This document shows, one piece after another, positions 33,630 through 44,529 of a DNA stretch of 64,000 bases (the first letter of the stretch is position 1; every line of letters begins with the position of its first letter). Source of the DNA: Lithobates sylvaticus. Taxonomy: Eukaryota; Chordata; Amphibia; Anura; Ranidae. The notes under the pieces are model-generated. The model ran no database searches and had not been told where the DNA came from. It was given only the letters and a program-made list of their open reading frames with translations. The position numbers and the translations under genes are program-made. The DNA is taken from assembly GCA_028564925.1 (NCBI GenBank), contig CM053033.1, forward strand, positions 209,126,642 through 209,190,641, given 5' to 3'.

Positions 33630-33938
33630 CAGGGTTGCTAACTGTCAGCAAACTTACAGGCAATTTGTAAAAATCTGTGATTTTTACAACTATCTGTTAA
33701 TATCAGAGGTTGATCATTTGTCATGCTGTATTGACTTTTTAGGTGTAAACCAGGCAAAATACTTGTTATGGGTATTGTCAGTATTTCCATGTTATGTTTA
33801 TACTGTTTAAATATCAGTTGCCTTAGGTTTTAATACGAGTTCTGTCATTTTTCCTGTGGTCAGTAAAAAAAATGTGCCCTGTCAGTAATTTCCCCATGTG
33901 TTGTCAGTAAAAAATGCTGCAGAAGGCTGGCAACACTG
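33630..33938. mobile_element. hAT-like MITE with 8-bp duplication
   Basis: CAGGGTTGCTAACTGTCAG at the left is partly inverted in GGCTGGCAACACTG at the right. CCCCCATC (33622-33629) and CTCCCATC (33939-33946) differ by one base. A related left end CAGTGTTGCCAACCTACCAG lies at 63023. It is noncoding. Confidence 0.7.
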
Positions 33939-33963
33939 CTCCCATCTTCTCCACCCTCTTTAA

Positions 33964-34535
33964 GCACTTCAATACAGGGCACCTACACCCCCTTCCTGCC
34001 AAGGCCATTTTTCAGCTTTCAGCGCTGTCATACTTAAGCCTCATACACACGATCGGACCGTGGACCAACTTTCCCGTGGATTTTTGTCCAAAGGGCGTTG
34101 GCCCCAAGTTGGTATCGCATATACACGATCGGACTTTTTAGGCAACAAACATGAACGTAGTGACGTTTCAACGTACTGACGACAGTTCAAAAGAGGACGT
34201 TCGAATACTCCAGCGCCACCTTTGGTCAACTTCTGTATTGTTGTCTGATCTTTTGCATTGGTTCTGAGCATGCGTGTTTGTACTTTGTACAAAAGTCCGT
34301 TAGTTTTGTGTACACACGGTCGGACTTTGGTCCATCGGACTTTTGTTGGCAGAAAGTTGGTCCGTTCGCACAGCCAACAAAAGTCAGATGAAACCTGGAA
34401 AAAGGTTGGTCCGATGGAGCGTACACACGGTTGGATGTTGGTCCAAACCAGCTAATTTGCATGTTTGTTGTCAAAAAGTCTGATCGTGTGTACGGGCCTT
34501 TCTAATGACAATTGTGCGGTCATGCTACAAAGTGA
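33964..34535. mobile_element. Family W fragment split by MITE
   Basis: Starts GCACTTCAATACAGGGCAC after TTAA. The word CAGCTTTCAGCGCTGTCA is separated from TGACAATTGTGCGGTCATGC by the insert at 34038-34498. The rest of the element is missing. Confidence 0.65.
34038..34498. mobile_element. PIF/Harbinger-like MITE in family W
   Basis: Ends GCCTCATACACACGATCGGAC-like and GATCGTGTGTACGGGC are inverted. It interrupts a family W copy. The exact duplication is unclear. Confidence 0.7.
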
Positions 34536-34554
34536 GATGTTCAAAGCTTGGGAT

Positions 34555-34910
34555 ATTTTCCCTTCTCTTTCACCAGCACGTCAGCCAGTCGTATAACGCT
34601 GGTGAGTGGGTCCCCCGTCCGAATTGGGATCCCACGGTGCAGTAGGTTCATTGGCGCCCCCCATGCTGCATTGTTCCATCAACGGATACCGCCAGCTCCT
34701 CACAGCTCTGGGGACCACCAGTGTAACGGTAGGCTATTTTTATTCTATTTATATCCCTTCCTGTATCCACATCACTATATTGATTTTTGGATTTTATTCT
34801 TCCCATGAACATCTCTGAATAAACTTGTTTATGTTCTTCCTTCACTGCCACTGAGGGACTCATTTTTAATTTGACCTGTTGAGCGCTGACATCTTTTGTT
34901 TTGTTTTGCT
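34555..34910 (+). repeat. Possible Penelope-like element tail
   Basis: Noncoding DNA ending in GTTGAGCGCTGACATCTTTT, similar in kind to AGCGTGGTTTTTATT at the end of the insert at 11966-12770. No hammerhead core was found. Confidence 0.35.
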
Positions 34911-35099
34911 GCCAACCATATCCTCCAGGTATGGTCATCGTCCAGCTGCACTGGATTTGGTGTATACTCATTTAACTGTCATTCCCTTCGCTTCTTCACA
35001 TGATCCTCAATTTAGCCCTTGTGATACTTTTGTTACTTATTCGTTTTTCTTTTAGATGCCGAGTTTCATTTAGGATATCTACCAGCATTAAACAACATA

Positions 35100-36713
35100 C
35101 AGTATCTCACAAAAGTGAGTACCTCCTCACATTTTTGTAAATATTTTATATCTTTTCATGTGACAACACTGAAGAAATTACACTTTGCTACAATGTAAAG
35201 TAGTAAGTGTACAGCTTGTATAACAGTGTAAATTAGCTGTCCCTCTCAAAATAACTCAACAAACAGTCATTAATGTCTAAACCACTGGCAACAAAAGTGA
35301 GTACACCCCTAAGTGAAAATGTCTAAATTGGGCCCAATTAGCCATTTCCCCTCCCGGTGTCATGTGACTCGTTAGTGTTACAAGGTCTCAGGTGTGAATG
35401 GAGAGCAGGTGTGTTAAATTTGGTGTTATCGATCTAACTCTCCCGTACTTGTCACTGGAAGTTCAACATCATGGCAAAGAACTCTCTGAGGATCTGAAAA
35501 AAAGAATTGTTGCTCTATATAAAGATGGCCTATAAGAAGATTGCCAAGACCCTGGAACTGAGCTGCAGTATGGTGGCCAAGACGATCCAGCGGTTTAACA
35601 GAATAGGTTCCACTCAGAACAGGCCTTGCCATGGTCGACCAAAGAAGCTGAGTGCACGTGCTCAGCATCATATCCAGAGGTTGTCTTTGGGAAATAGATG
35701 TATAAGTGCTGCAGAGTTGAAGGGGTGGGGGGTCAGCCTGTCAGTGCTCTCAAACCATGCGCCGCACAATGCATCAAATTGGTCTGCATGGCTGTCATCC
35801 CAGAAGGGAGACTCTTCTAAAGATGATGCACAAGAAAGCCTGCAAACAGTTTGCTGAAGACAAGCAGACTATGGACATGGATTACTGGAACCATGTCCTG
35901 TGGTCTGATAAGGAGACCAAGATAAGCTTATTTGGTTTAGATGGTGTGAAGCATGTGTGGCGGCAACCAGGTGAGGAGTACAAAGACAAGTGTGTCTTGC
36001 TTACAGTCAAGCATGGTGGTGGGGGTGTCATGGTCTGGGGCTGCATGAGAGCTGCCAGCACTGGGGAGCTACAGTTCATTGAGGGAACCATGAATACCAA
36101 CATGTACTGTGACATACTGAAGCAGAGCATGATCTCCTCCCTTTGGAGACTGGGCCCGCAGGGCAGTATTCCAATATTATAACCACCCCAAACACACTTC
36201 CAAGACGACCACTGCCTTGCTAAAGAAGCTGAGGGTAAAGGTAATGGACTGGCCAAGCATGTCTCCAGATCTAAACCCTATTAAGCACCTGTGGGGCATC
36301 CTCAAATGGAAGGTGGAGGAGCGCAAGGTCTCTAACATTCACCAGCTCCGTGATGTCGCCATAGACAATTGGAAGAGGACTCCAGTAGTAGCCTGTGAAG
36401 TTCTGGGGAACTCCATGTCCAGGATGGTTAAGGCAGTACTGGAAAATAATGGTGGCCAGACAAAATATTGACACTTTGGGCCCAATTTGGACATTTTCAC
36501 TTAGGGTGTACTCACGTTTGTTGCCAGCGGTTTAGACATTAATGGCTGTGTGTTGAGTTATTTTGAGGGGACAGCAAATTTACAGTTCTACAAGCTGTAC
36601 ACTCACTACTTTACTTTGTAGCAAAGTGTAATTTCTTCAGTGTTGTCACAAGAAAATATATAATAAAATATTTACAAAAATGTGAGGGGTGTACTCACTT
36701 TTGTGAGATACTG
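35100..36713 (+). mobile_element. Full-length Tc1-like transposon, family B
   Basis: Ends CAGTATCTCACAAAAGTGAG and its inverse CTCACTTTTGTGAGATACTG are both present, with TA at 35098-35099 and 36714-36715. Length 1614 bp is that of a complete element. The transposase is inactive, so the copy could move only with help in trans. Confidence 0.95.
35471..36474 (+). pseudogene. Tc1 transposase, family B, frameshifted
   Basis: The start is the ATG at 35471. Fragments in successive frames: MAKNS; ELSEDLKKRIVALYKDGL; YKKIAKTLELSCSMVAKTIQ (helix-turn-helix); RPKKLSARAQHHIQRLSLGN; HVLWSDKETKISLFGLD with an inserted lysine beside the first catalytic aspartate; GGGVMVWGCM; then FQYYNHPKHTSKTT with tyrosine (36178-36180) in place of the second aspartate; and NPIKHLWG with lysine (36283-36285) in place of the third acidic residue. 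The family length is about 340 residues. At least three frame changes and loss of two catalytic residues make it dead. Confidence 0.9.
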
Positions 36714-36729
36714 TATTACACTTCAAGGC

Positions 36730-37788
36730 AACATTATAATGAAAAATATAAACCTGATTCTCCCCTTTTATTAATGCCGTTAGACAGACATACAATATTG
36801 AAGCGTCCATTGTAAAACGAGGTTCCTCCTTTGGATGCCAGCCCACGCAGTAAACTGTCAGCTGCATCTTACCAGCAGCTGTACCATCACAGTCATCAGA
36901 CACAGAGACTGAAAAAATTACTATTGAGTGTCACACGTCCAATTAATATTAATTTACATGAAGCAACTTAATATAACTCTGTGAATATCACACAGCCTTT
37001 CAATCTTTCACAATTGTCACTTGCAAGGTGGCTTTTTTTTTTCTTAGGAGTAAAAAAATAAGCGTTAGTTGTCGCCTTGTCAAAGAAGACGAGAGAAGGT
37101 GGCGATTACTTTGTCCATCTCATGAAAGATAACCAGTCAAGGATTTTTTTTGACAGTAATCATGGCCGTTGTGAAGCTGTAAAATAATTTTTTTTTTTTT
37201 TTTTCTCGGAAGTCAGTTCTTGGTTCTATCTGTGGTTCCTGCTTCTGCAGCCAGTGCAGGTACTTCCAATGTCACCCTGAGCTGGTGGGCAGGGGATGTT
37301 TGCACTTTATTATGAAGAAGGGTGACAGGTAATTACACATAACATAAATTAAAGCTGAACTACAAGCAGACACAATAGACGTTACACTAATGCATCTCTG
37401 TATTCATTAATACATCTTTCAATGTATTTCAAGCAAGCAGCATAAGTACCTTAACTTGATTTGCTATTCGTCTTTTGCAGACCTTGTACAGCAGAGCTCT
37501 CACTGAGATAGGGGCAAGCAGCACAAGCAGAGAGTCAGTTGTACTGCAGTGCTTATGTCAAGCCAAGGAACATTCTGATAGGAGGAGAGAACAGAGTGAC
37601 CGACAGATCAGTCTGCTTCTCATTTTACTGTCTAGTTCAAGGCTGAAGAAGGGACAAGATCCATAAATGTTACTGCAGCAGACAAAAATACTGTCTCCTG
37701 TTGTTCCAGGCAAGGCTGTGTGGCAGAGCTGTGTAAATCTAAGGACTAGATGGACAAAAATACACTTTATCTAGCAGATAAAATAGTT
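36730..37788. other. Mostly unique noncoding DNA
   Basis: No repeat family was recognised except T and A runs (37187-37204). A 36-base stretch on the minus strand (36868-36903) is flanked by acceptor-like and donor-like signals (see findings). No gene is supported. Confidence 0.4.
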
Positions 37789-37967
37789 TACAGTGCCTTG
37801 AATAAGTATTCATACCCCTTGAAATTTTACACATTTTGTGATGTTACAACCAAAAACATAAATGTATTTTTTGGGGGATTTTATATGATAGACCAACACA
37901 AGGTGGCACATAATTGTGAAGTGGAAGGAAAATGAAAAATGTTTTTTTTTTTATTATTTACAAATAA

Positions 37968-38373
37968 TGCTGTGTACACACGACCAGACTTTTCGATGTA
38001 CTGAATTCCGTCTGACTTTTCGACGGACTTTCGAAAGACTTCCATCGAATCGGACTTGTCTACACACAATCACACCAAAGTCTGACGGATTCGGCCATGA
38101 TGACGTACGACCGGACTAGAATAAGGAAGTTCATAGCCAGTAGCCAATAGCTGCCCTAGCGTCAGTTTTCGTCCGTCGGACTAGCATACAGACGAAAGGA
38201 TTTTTCGACCGGACTCGAGTCCGTCGGAAAGGTTTGAAACATGTTCTAAATCTAAAGTCCGTCTGATTTTTCGACAGCAAAGGTCCGATGAAGCCCACAC
38301 ACAGTCGAATTGTCCGACAGATTCATTCCGTTGGACCTTTGCTGTCGAAAAGTCCAGTCATGTGTACGCGGCA
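37968..38373. mobile_element. PIF/Harbinger-like MITE in Tc1
   Basis: Ends TGCTGTGTACACACGAC and TGTGTACGCGGCA are inverted, with TAA on both sides (37965-37967 and 38374-38376). It lies in the noncoding part of the Tc1. Confidence 0.9.
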
Positions 38374-38389
38374 TAATACTTTGTAGAAC

Positions 38390-39192
38390 CCCCTGCCGCT
38401 GCAATTACAGCTGCAAGTCTTTTTGGCGATACCTCTACCAACTTTCCACATCTAGAGAGTGATATTTTTGCCCATTCTTCCTTCGCAAAATAGCTCAAGC
38501 TCTGTCAGATTGGATGGAGAGCGTCTGTGAACAGCAATTTTCAAGTCTTGCCACAGATTCTCAATTGGATTTCGGTCTGGACTTTGACTGGGCCATTCTA
38601 ACACATAAATATGCTTTGATCTAAACCATTCCATTGTAGCTCTGGCTGTATGTTTGGCTGCCACCACCATGTTTCACGTGAGGCTCAGGGTGATGTGTAG
38701 TGTTAGTTTTCCACCACACATAGCATTATGTTGTTAGGCCAAAAAGTTCAATTTTGGTCTCATCTGACCAGAGCACCTTCTACCCCATGTTTGCTGTGTC
38801 CCCCACGCTTTTTGCAAACTGCGATTGTGACTTCTTATGACTTTCTTTCAACAATGGCTTTCTTCTTGCCACTCTTCCATAAAGGCCAGATTTGTGGAGT
38901 GCATGACAAATAGTTGTCCTGTGGACTCTCCCACCTGAGCTATGCATCTCTGCAGCTCCTCCAGAGTTACCATGGGCCTCTTGACTGCTTCTCTGATTAT
39001 GTTCCCTTTGCCCTGCCTGTCGGTTTAGGTGGACGGCAATGTCTTAGTAGGTTTGCAGTTGTGCCATACTCTTTCCATTTTTGGATGATGGATTGTTCAA
39101 AGCTTGGGATATTTTTTTACAGCCTAACCCTGCTTTAAACGTCTTCACAACTTTATCCCTGACCTGTCTGGTGTATTCCTTGACCTTCATGA
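38390..39192 (-). pseudogene. Tc1 transposase with internal deletion
   Basis: On the minus strand the N-terminal part runs from about 39192 (ATGAAGGTCAAGG). The first aspartate region (SDETKIELFG-type) is at 38740-38770. Sequence then jumps to [20 protein letters not shown] and [20 protein letters not shown], which keeps the third acidic residue. The region of the second aspartate is deleted near 38660-38700. The C-terminus continues [14 protein letters not shown]. Confidence 0.85.
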
Positions 39193-39418
39193 TGCTGTTT
39201 GTTCAAGGTTCTCTAACAAACCTCCGAGGGCTTCACAGAACAGCTGTGTTTATACTAAGATTAAATTACACACAGGTGGACTCTATTTACAAATTAGGTG
39301 ACTTCTGAAGGCAATTGGTTGCACTAGATTTTAGTTAAGGGTATCAAAGTAAAGGGGTACATTTACGTTGTAACATGAAAAATTTCAAGGGATATGAATA
39401 CTTTTTCAAGGCACTGTA

Positions 39419-39764
39419 TCTAGCAGAAATGGTTGAATATAGTATAAAAATCAGGATCTCAATAAATGCAACCTTAGACATATGTCTAAGGTTGAGTGGC
39501 AAATATGCAATATCTAACACTTTAATAAGTAATTTGCCTGTAACCACCTACTTCAATCATGATCACTAAAGCACTACTTTCATGGAATAGTATTTTATTT
39601 TATATATTTATTTTATATAAATATCCTTTATAAGATTTTTTCCTACTTCAGATTTACTCAGCTATAATGCAGAGGAGGAAGGCTGACACGCAAAGATCAT
39701 TATTTTAAATTCTTGAGATTGTATATAATTTTTAGGGACCATGTAAAGAGTTAAGTCTAAAACA
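39419..39764. other. AT-rich noncoding DNA
   Basis: Nothing recognised. Confidence 0.4.
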
Positions 39765-40442
39765 CATTGGGGGTTATTTACTAAAGGAAAATCCTCTTTG
39801 CACTGCAAGTGCACTTGGAAGTAAAGTCGCTGTAGATCTGAGGGGGACATGCAAGTAGAATAAAAAACAGCATTTTAGCTTGCACATGATTGGATGATAA
39901 AATCAGCAGAGCTTCCACGTATTTCAGATCTACCTCTTATGCCGCGTACACACAACCGTTTTTCCCGTCGGAAAATAAACTCTGACAGTTTTTCTGACAG
40001 AGTTCCACTGAAACTGTCTTGCCTACACACGATCACACCAAAGTCCGACCGTCTAGAACGCGGTGACGTACAACACGTACGATGGGACTAGAAAAAGGAA
40101 GTTCAATAGCCAGTAGCCACTATCTGCCGTCTCGTACTTGCTTCAGAGCATGCGTCGTTTTTAGTCCGTCTGAACAGCATACAGACGAGCGGTTTTCCCT
40201 ATAGGAATTGATTCCGTCGGAAATATTTGAAACATGTTCTATTTCTAGGTCCGTCAGAATTTTCGGAAAAAAAAGTCTGATGAGGCACACACATGATTGG
40301 AATATCTGATGAAAAGATTCCGTCTGACTTTTTCTGCCGGAAAGTCCGACCGTGTGTACGCGGCATTAGATTTAGAGTGACTGCACTTCCAAGTGCACTT
40401 GCAGTGCAAAGTGGATTTGCCTTTCGTAAATAACCCCCATTG
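39765..40442. mobile_element. Long-palindrome MITE (family P), split
   Basis: GGGGGTTATTTACTAAAGG at the left is inverted at the right as CCTTTCGTAAATAACCCCC. Inner arms CTTTGCACTGCAAGTGCACT and its inverse also pair. A TWA-flanked MITE (39940-40365) is inserted near the centre. Other copies are 41659-41907 and 45491-45748. No frame. Confidence 0.85.
39940..40365. mobile_element. PIF/Harbinger-like MITE in family P
   Basis: Ends TGCCGCGTACACACAACC and GTGTGTACGCGGCA, with TTA on both sides (39937-39939 and 40366-40368). The 426-bp length equals the copies at 32627 and 61893. Confidence 0.9.
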
Positions 40443-40847
40443 CTCTACTATGGTGCATTACGTGCATTATTATACTGTGGTACTAGTCATTTTGAATGGC
40501 ATCCCGACTGGCTAAGGTAACACAGTTCCAATGCATAGTAATGTACTACCATGCATTGTGGTGCACTACATTGCCAAAAATGGTCCATGTCCATTTTTTG
40601 TTGACATTTGAATGGGTCGCCTTAACACAACATGTGTTAATATGTGAAAAAGCGTCCCTTAATTCACGTACATTAACGCATTGCACCAGAATGTCAAGGT
40701 TTGGATGGGCCACTAATGTTTGTACAGAAACAGTTGTTATTCTGAAATTGCAATTGCATTGAGGTTATGTTAAAAGTTTAGGTGCCAATATTGATTCGTA
40801 GAGCTTCAGTTTTATGTAATGAAATATATAACAACCTACCTGCTGAG
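40443..40847. other. Noncoding, TGCATTG-word-rich
   Basis: Short words such as ATGCATTG and GTGCATTA recur on both strands, like a diverged MITE. No ends were fixed. Confidence 0.35.
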
Positions 40848-41067
40848 TGCCTGTAAAAATAAGTGTACCTAGAAGAATTGATGCTGTTTTGAAGGGGTGG
40901 TCCCACCAAACATTGATTTTATTTAGATATCTTTTCTGTTTATTTACTTTCCATTTTGTTAATTCATAAAAAATAAACTATTAACACTTTTATTTCTGAA
41001 AGCATTTTTACCTTACAGCATTTTTTCACACCTGCCTAAAACTTTTTAAAACTTTTGCACATTACTG
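40848..41067. repeat. Tc1-like terminal part (family D)
   Basis: Runs from GTGTACCTAGAAGAATTGAT to TTTTGCACATTACTG followed by TA. It includes TTTTTTCACACCTGCCTAAA. The transposase is absent. Partner fragments are at 1445-1542 and 4160-4490. Confidence 0.75.
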
Positions 41068-41189
41068 TACATAAATCACCAAGTGGATTTGGGTTTTCTC
41101 AACAAAACTAGAGTTAAACTGGCTATACAATAATACAAAAAGAACCTCTCAGTACATTTCACGGCTTGACAAATGTTGTTTGAAATATG

Positions 41190-41990
41190 TTTAGCTACTT
41201 CAATACGGGGCACTTTCGTCCCCTTCTTGCCCAGGCCAATTTTCATGCAACTCTGTGCCAATATAACATTTCTATCTTTTTTTTGTTTAGAAACATAGAG
41301 CTTTGTTTTGGTGATATTTAATCCCCACTGCAATCACCACTTTTATTAAAAAAAACTTTTTTACATTTTTTGTTGTACAATTTACACTGATAGGCTGCAC
41401 TGATGAGACGGCACTGAAGGGCACTGATGAGGCTGCACTGATGGACACTGATATGCTGCACTAATGAGCACTGATAGGGCTGCACTGATATTCAGTGCCC
41501 TGATTATCAGTGTAAATGTCCCTATGTAACTGGGAAGCCGGTTATCGGCTTTCCTTTCCTCAGACACTGATGGTGCTGAGTAAAGGAAATGCCAATAACC
41601 AGCATTTGTTTACATGTGATCAGCTGTGATTTGACACAGCTGTTTACATGCTAAAGAGCCTATGGGATTGATTTGCTAAAGGAAAATCCACTTTGCACTA
41701 CAAGTGCACTTGGAAGTGCACTCCATTTAGATCTGAATGGAAGATCTGAAATGAGGGGAAGCTCTGCTGATTTTATCATCCAATCATGTACAAGAAAAAA
41801 TGCTGTTTTTTATTTTCCTTGCATGTCCCCCTCGGATCTACAGCGACTGCACTTCCAAGTACACTTGTAGTGCAACGTGGATTTGCCTTTAGTAAATAAT
41901 CCCCTATGTCTTTACCCTGTCACCAGTGCTGTACAGCGTCATCATATAACTGGTGTGGCAGTGATCAGAGACACTGACTGGTGACAGTAC
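41190..41990. mobile_element. Family W element split by family P
   Basis: Starts GCTACTTCAATACGGGGCAC and has GGCACTGAAGGGCACTGATG repeats. The family P copy at 41659-41907 interrupts it. The right end was not fixed. Confidence 0.6.
41659..41907. mobile_element. Palindromic MITE, family P
   Basis: Ends CCTATGGGATTGATTTGCTA and AGTAAATAATCCCCTATG with inner arms TTTGCACTACAAGTGCACTT and its inverse. It lies inside a family W element. Confidence 0.8.
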
Positions 41991-42186
41991 GAAAAAAAAA
42001 ATTATATATTTTTCTTTTATTACAGAGCAATATAATGTTACCATAATAACATTGTACTACTGATAGGGAAGTGATCAGAATTTATTATTTTTTTCTTACA
42101 CATTATGTTTGCTTATAGCACTGCATGACATTGCTGTAAGCATGCATTTTACTGGATGAAACTAATTCATTTTGTTTGTTTTGTTG

Positions 42187-42286
42187 TGATTAGCTGTAAT
42201 TGGCCAAAGTTAATCACATGGTACAGATGGACAGTGATTGGCCCTGTCTGTACCACGTGATCAAATTGACCAATTACAGCTAGCAA
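42187..42286. repeat. Imperfect 100-bp hairpin
   Basis: TTAGCTGTAATTGG pairs with CCAATTACAGCTA, and ATCACATGGTACAGA pairs with TCTGTACCACGTGAT, around a TGATTGGC centre. It resembles the ATCACGTGGTA motif inside family W. Confidence 0.75.
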
Positions 42287-42439
42287 CGCAATTGTACACA
42301 ATGGATGGCAACTACCATGTGACCTGCTGTGATTGGTCACGGAGGGCACATAGATTGTTAGAAATTTGTTTGTTGAAGATGTTGTTTTCTGGTCACATTA
42401 GATTATTTAGGCAATTATGCATCTCATTGCAGAATATAC

Positions 42440-42740
42440 ATCACGTGCTTTCTTATGAGGAGTGGCTATAAGCCACGAAATGCGTTGAGCCCACAGATGC
42501 CGTGTTCAATACCAATTATCAGATGTTTACATCATACGGTTTTTTATGCATTTTATGTATAGAAATACATTGTTTTAATTATGTTACTCTAGTGTTATCA
42601 ATCACATTAGGGATTGGAGGTTACAGGTCACATAGGTACTATTTGTAATGTATAATGTAACATGTATACATCTATGTGAATTTGTTGGAATTTTTATTAT
42701 TGTGTACTATTGTTTTATACTTTAATGTATACCAATACAT
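42440..42740 (+). mobile_element. Penelope-like element tail
   Basis: A hammerhead fold (42451-42490) followed by AT-rich noncoding DNA up to the Tc1 end at 42755. No protein part. Confidence 0.5.
42451..42490 (+). ncRNA. Hammerhead ribozyme motif
   Basis: Core TGAGGA (42456-42461; variable seventh base G), stem II GTGGCT/AGCCAC with loop ATA, including the canonical G-C closing pair, then GAA and stem III ATGCGT with T as cleavage base. The first core base is A instead of C. Stem I is weak (TCTT/GAGC, with a G-T pair). Confidence 0.6.
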
Positions 42741-42926
42741 ACAAATAATAATATACAGTATCACACAAAACTGAGTACACCTCTCACATTTTTGTAAATA
42801 CTTCATTATATCTTTTGATGTGACAACACTGAAGAAATGACACTTTGCTACAATGTAAAGTAGTGAGTGTACAGCTTGTATAACAGTGTCAATTAGCTGT
42901 CCCCTCAAAGTATCTCAACACACAGC

Positions 42927-43876
42927 CATGGGCGTCCGCAGGTAGGGGCAAGGGGGGTCAAGTGCCCCCCCCTGGAATCAGGGATCAGATCTTAAATTCA
43001 GCACAGTTGCGTCTCCATTGAAGTCCTGCACCCAGGTGCCAACCCGCCAGTGGGGTGACACCATTAGGGTGCTGTCAAGCCCCCCATCAGTGTAGTGTGA
43101 CTTTGGGCTCTTTTCCCTGCTCAGTCCAGCAGAGAACTATCAGAGGTTTCCACCACTCGCCCCACCCATTCTCCTGTCAGGGAGAAGACACGGCGGCTCT
43201 CACCAGGTTCCCGTCCAGCTTCCTGCCTGCTCCGTTCCTTCCCTATTGGCCATAATTGAGGGCCAATCAAAGGCGACTAGGAGAGGCAAGCTTCATGGGA
43301 CATGTAGTCCCAAAAGATTGGCAGCCCCATTTTCCACAGGGAGGAGGCTACAGCTCGATCATGAGAGAGATTGAGAGACTGCAGCCTGGAAAAAAGCTGA
43401 TGGAGAGAGTTCTACAGAACAAAGAACGAGGAGTGTGCTGGGTGGAAGCCAGAGAGAGAGCCATGCTGCCCAGCGCCACAAGAGAGAGCCATGCTGTTTA
43501 GTGCCACCAGAGAGAGCCACGCTGCCCAGCGCCACAAGAGAGAGCCATGCTGTTTAGTGCCACCAGAGAGAGCCACGCTGCCCAGCACCACCAGAGAGAG
43601 AAAGACTGAGCCACTACCAGGGTACAGACATGCTACACTGCTGAACAGTGTCGCCCCCGGGGAACCCAGAGTGAACGGTCGTCCAATCGGAGTGATTACT
43701 GCTGTAGTTTCGTTAGGTCTTGTAAGAGGGCCTGTTGGTCATTATCCATTATTTATCCTAGGGATTGTAATATGTCTGCAGACTCTGACCATAATAATGA
43801 CATTGTCAAAAAGGGGCGGTGCATGGGTGACCCTAAAATGATGCCCCCCCTGAAAAAAGTTCTGCGGACGCCCATG
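42927..43876. mobile_element. hAT-like element with perfect 8-bp duplication
   Basis: CATGGGCGTCCGCAG and its exact inverse CTGCGGACGCCCATG form the ends. CACACAGC flanks it on both sides (42919-42926 and 43877-43884), and the Tc1 sequence reads through once one copy is removed. It is 950 bp, GC-richer than its surroundings, without a transposase domain. Confidence 0.9.
43459..43605 (+). repeat. Minisatellite in hAT-like element
   Basis: About five units of GAGAGAGCCATGCTG plus CCCAGCGCCACAA or TTTAGTGCCACCA, 28 bp each. Confidence 0.85.
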
Positions 43877-43919
43877 CACACAGCCATTAATGTCTAAACG
43901 GCTGGCAACAAGTGAGTAC

Positions 43920-44270
43920 CAAGGATTCCCTATTCTTCATTGGTTTTAGCAAATTTCCAACAGTTCAGATGTAATGAGAAACAGGAATGAGAAACAAGAG
44001 AAGAAGCCGTTACCTGGGGATTGTCCCAGACTTGCACATTCCCGAACAGGGGGATGTGGGTGGTACCATTTCGCAAAGTGCCTTTGTACCACCAAGACCC
44101 CCTGAAAGGAGAAGCAGCATTGTAAAGGCCTTGCAACTGCATCCAAAGCCGAGATGGTCCAACACCACAGGGAACACAGAAGACCATTTCTCTCTCTTCT
44201 CTCTATCTTGACAGTACATCTGTTACCTCCTTCCCATGGTGCCCCTCTCCTAATAGGAACAGGGTCAGCA
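43920..44270. other. Unassigned DNA between two Tc1 remnants
   Basis: Minus-strand frame has GSWWYKGTLRNGTTHIPLFG and VQVWDNPQ before GTAACG, which looks exon-like, but no family was recognised. Confidence 0.25.
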
Positions 44271-44271
44271 C

Positions 44272-44529
44272 CTAGCCCCACAGCTCACACTCCAGCCAGG
44301 GGCCAAGCCAACATCTTGAGTGAGCCCTAAACATCAATAAATCTTGACCACCCATGACCCTGTCACCTGCTTGTGGTTTTCCTTCCTTGGACCACTTTTG
44401 TGAGGTCCTGACCACTGCAGACCAGGAGCATTCCACAAGAGCTGCAGTTTTGGAGTTGCTCTGACCCCATCGTCTAGCCATCACAATTTGGCCCTTGTCG
44501 AAGTCACTCCAATCCTTACGCTTGCCCAT
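44272..44529 (-). pseudogene. Tc1 transposase N-terminus, family E
   Basis: [20 protein letters not shown] then [20 protein letters not shown] is the paired-like helix-turn-helix DNA-binding region, followed by [20 protein letters not shown]. The catalytic domain is missing; the frame ends in unrelated sequence. Confidence 0.8.

Larger units (their letters stand above)
37791..39416 (-). mobile_element. Tc1-like transposon, family A, internally deleted
   Basis: Both ends are present: CAGTGCCTTGAATAAGTATT at 37791 and CTTTTTCAAGGCACTG at 39416, with TA on both sides (37789-37790 and 39417-39418). Without the MITE at 37968-38373 it is about 1.22 kb, shorter than a complete element, because the middle of the gene is missing. 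Confidence 0.9.
42755..43919 (+). mobile_element. Tc1 family B left end, interrupted
   Basis: Starts CAGTATCACACAAAACTGAG after TA (42753-42754). It is split at CACACAGC by the hAT-like element and resumes with CATTAATGTCTAAACGGC up to about 43919. The transposase is missing. Confidence 0.85.

Noticed and set aside
43459-43605. CRISPR-like array because of 28-bp units
   Set aside because: Direct tandem units without unique spacers in vertebrate DNA.
43256-43841. Two adjacent plus-strand frames as a hAT transposase
   Set aside because: No catalytic or dimerisation motif of hAT proteins; part is a minisatellite.
43930-44187. Minus-strand exon-like frame ending at a GTAACG donor
   Set aside because: No family resemblance and no convincing acceptor. 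It lies between two Tc1 remnants.
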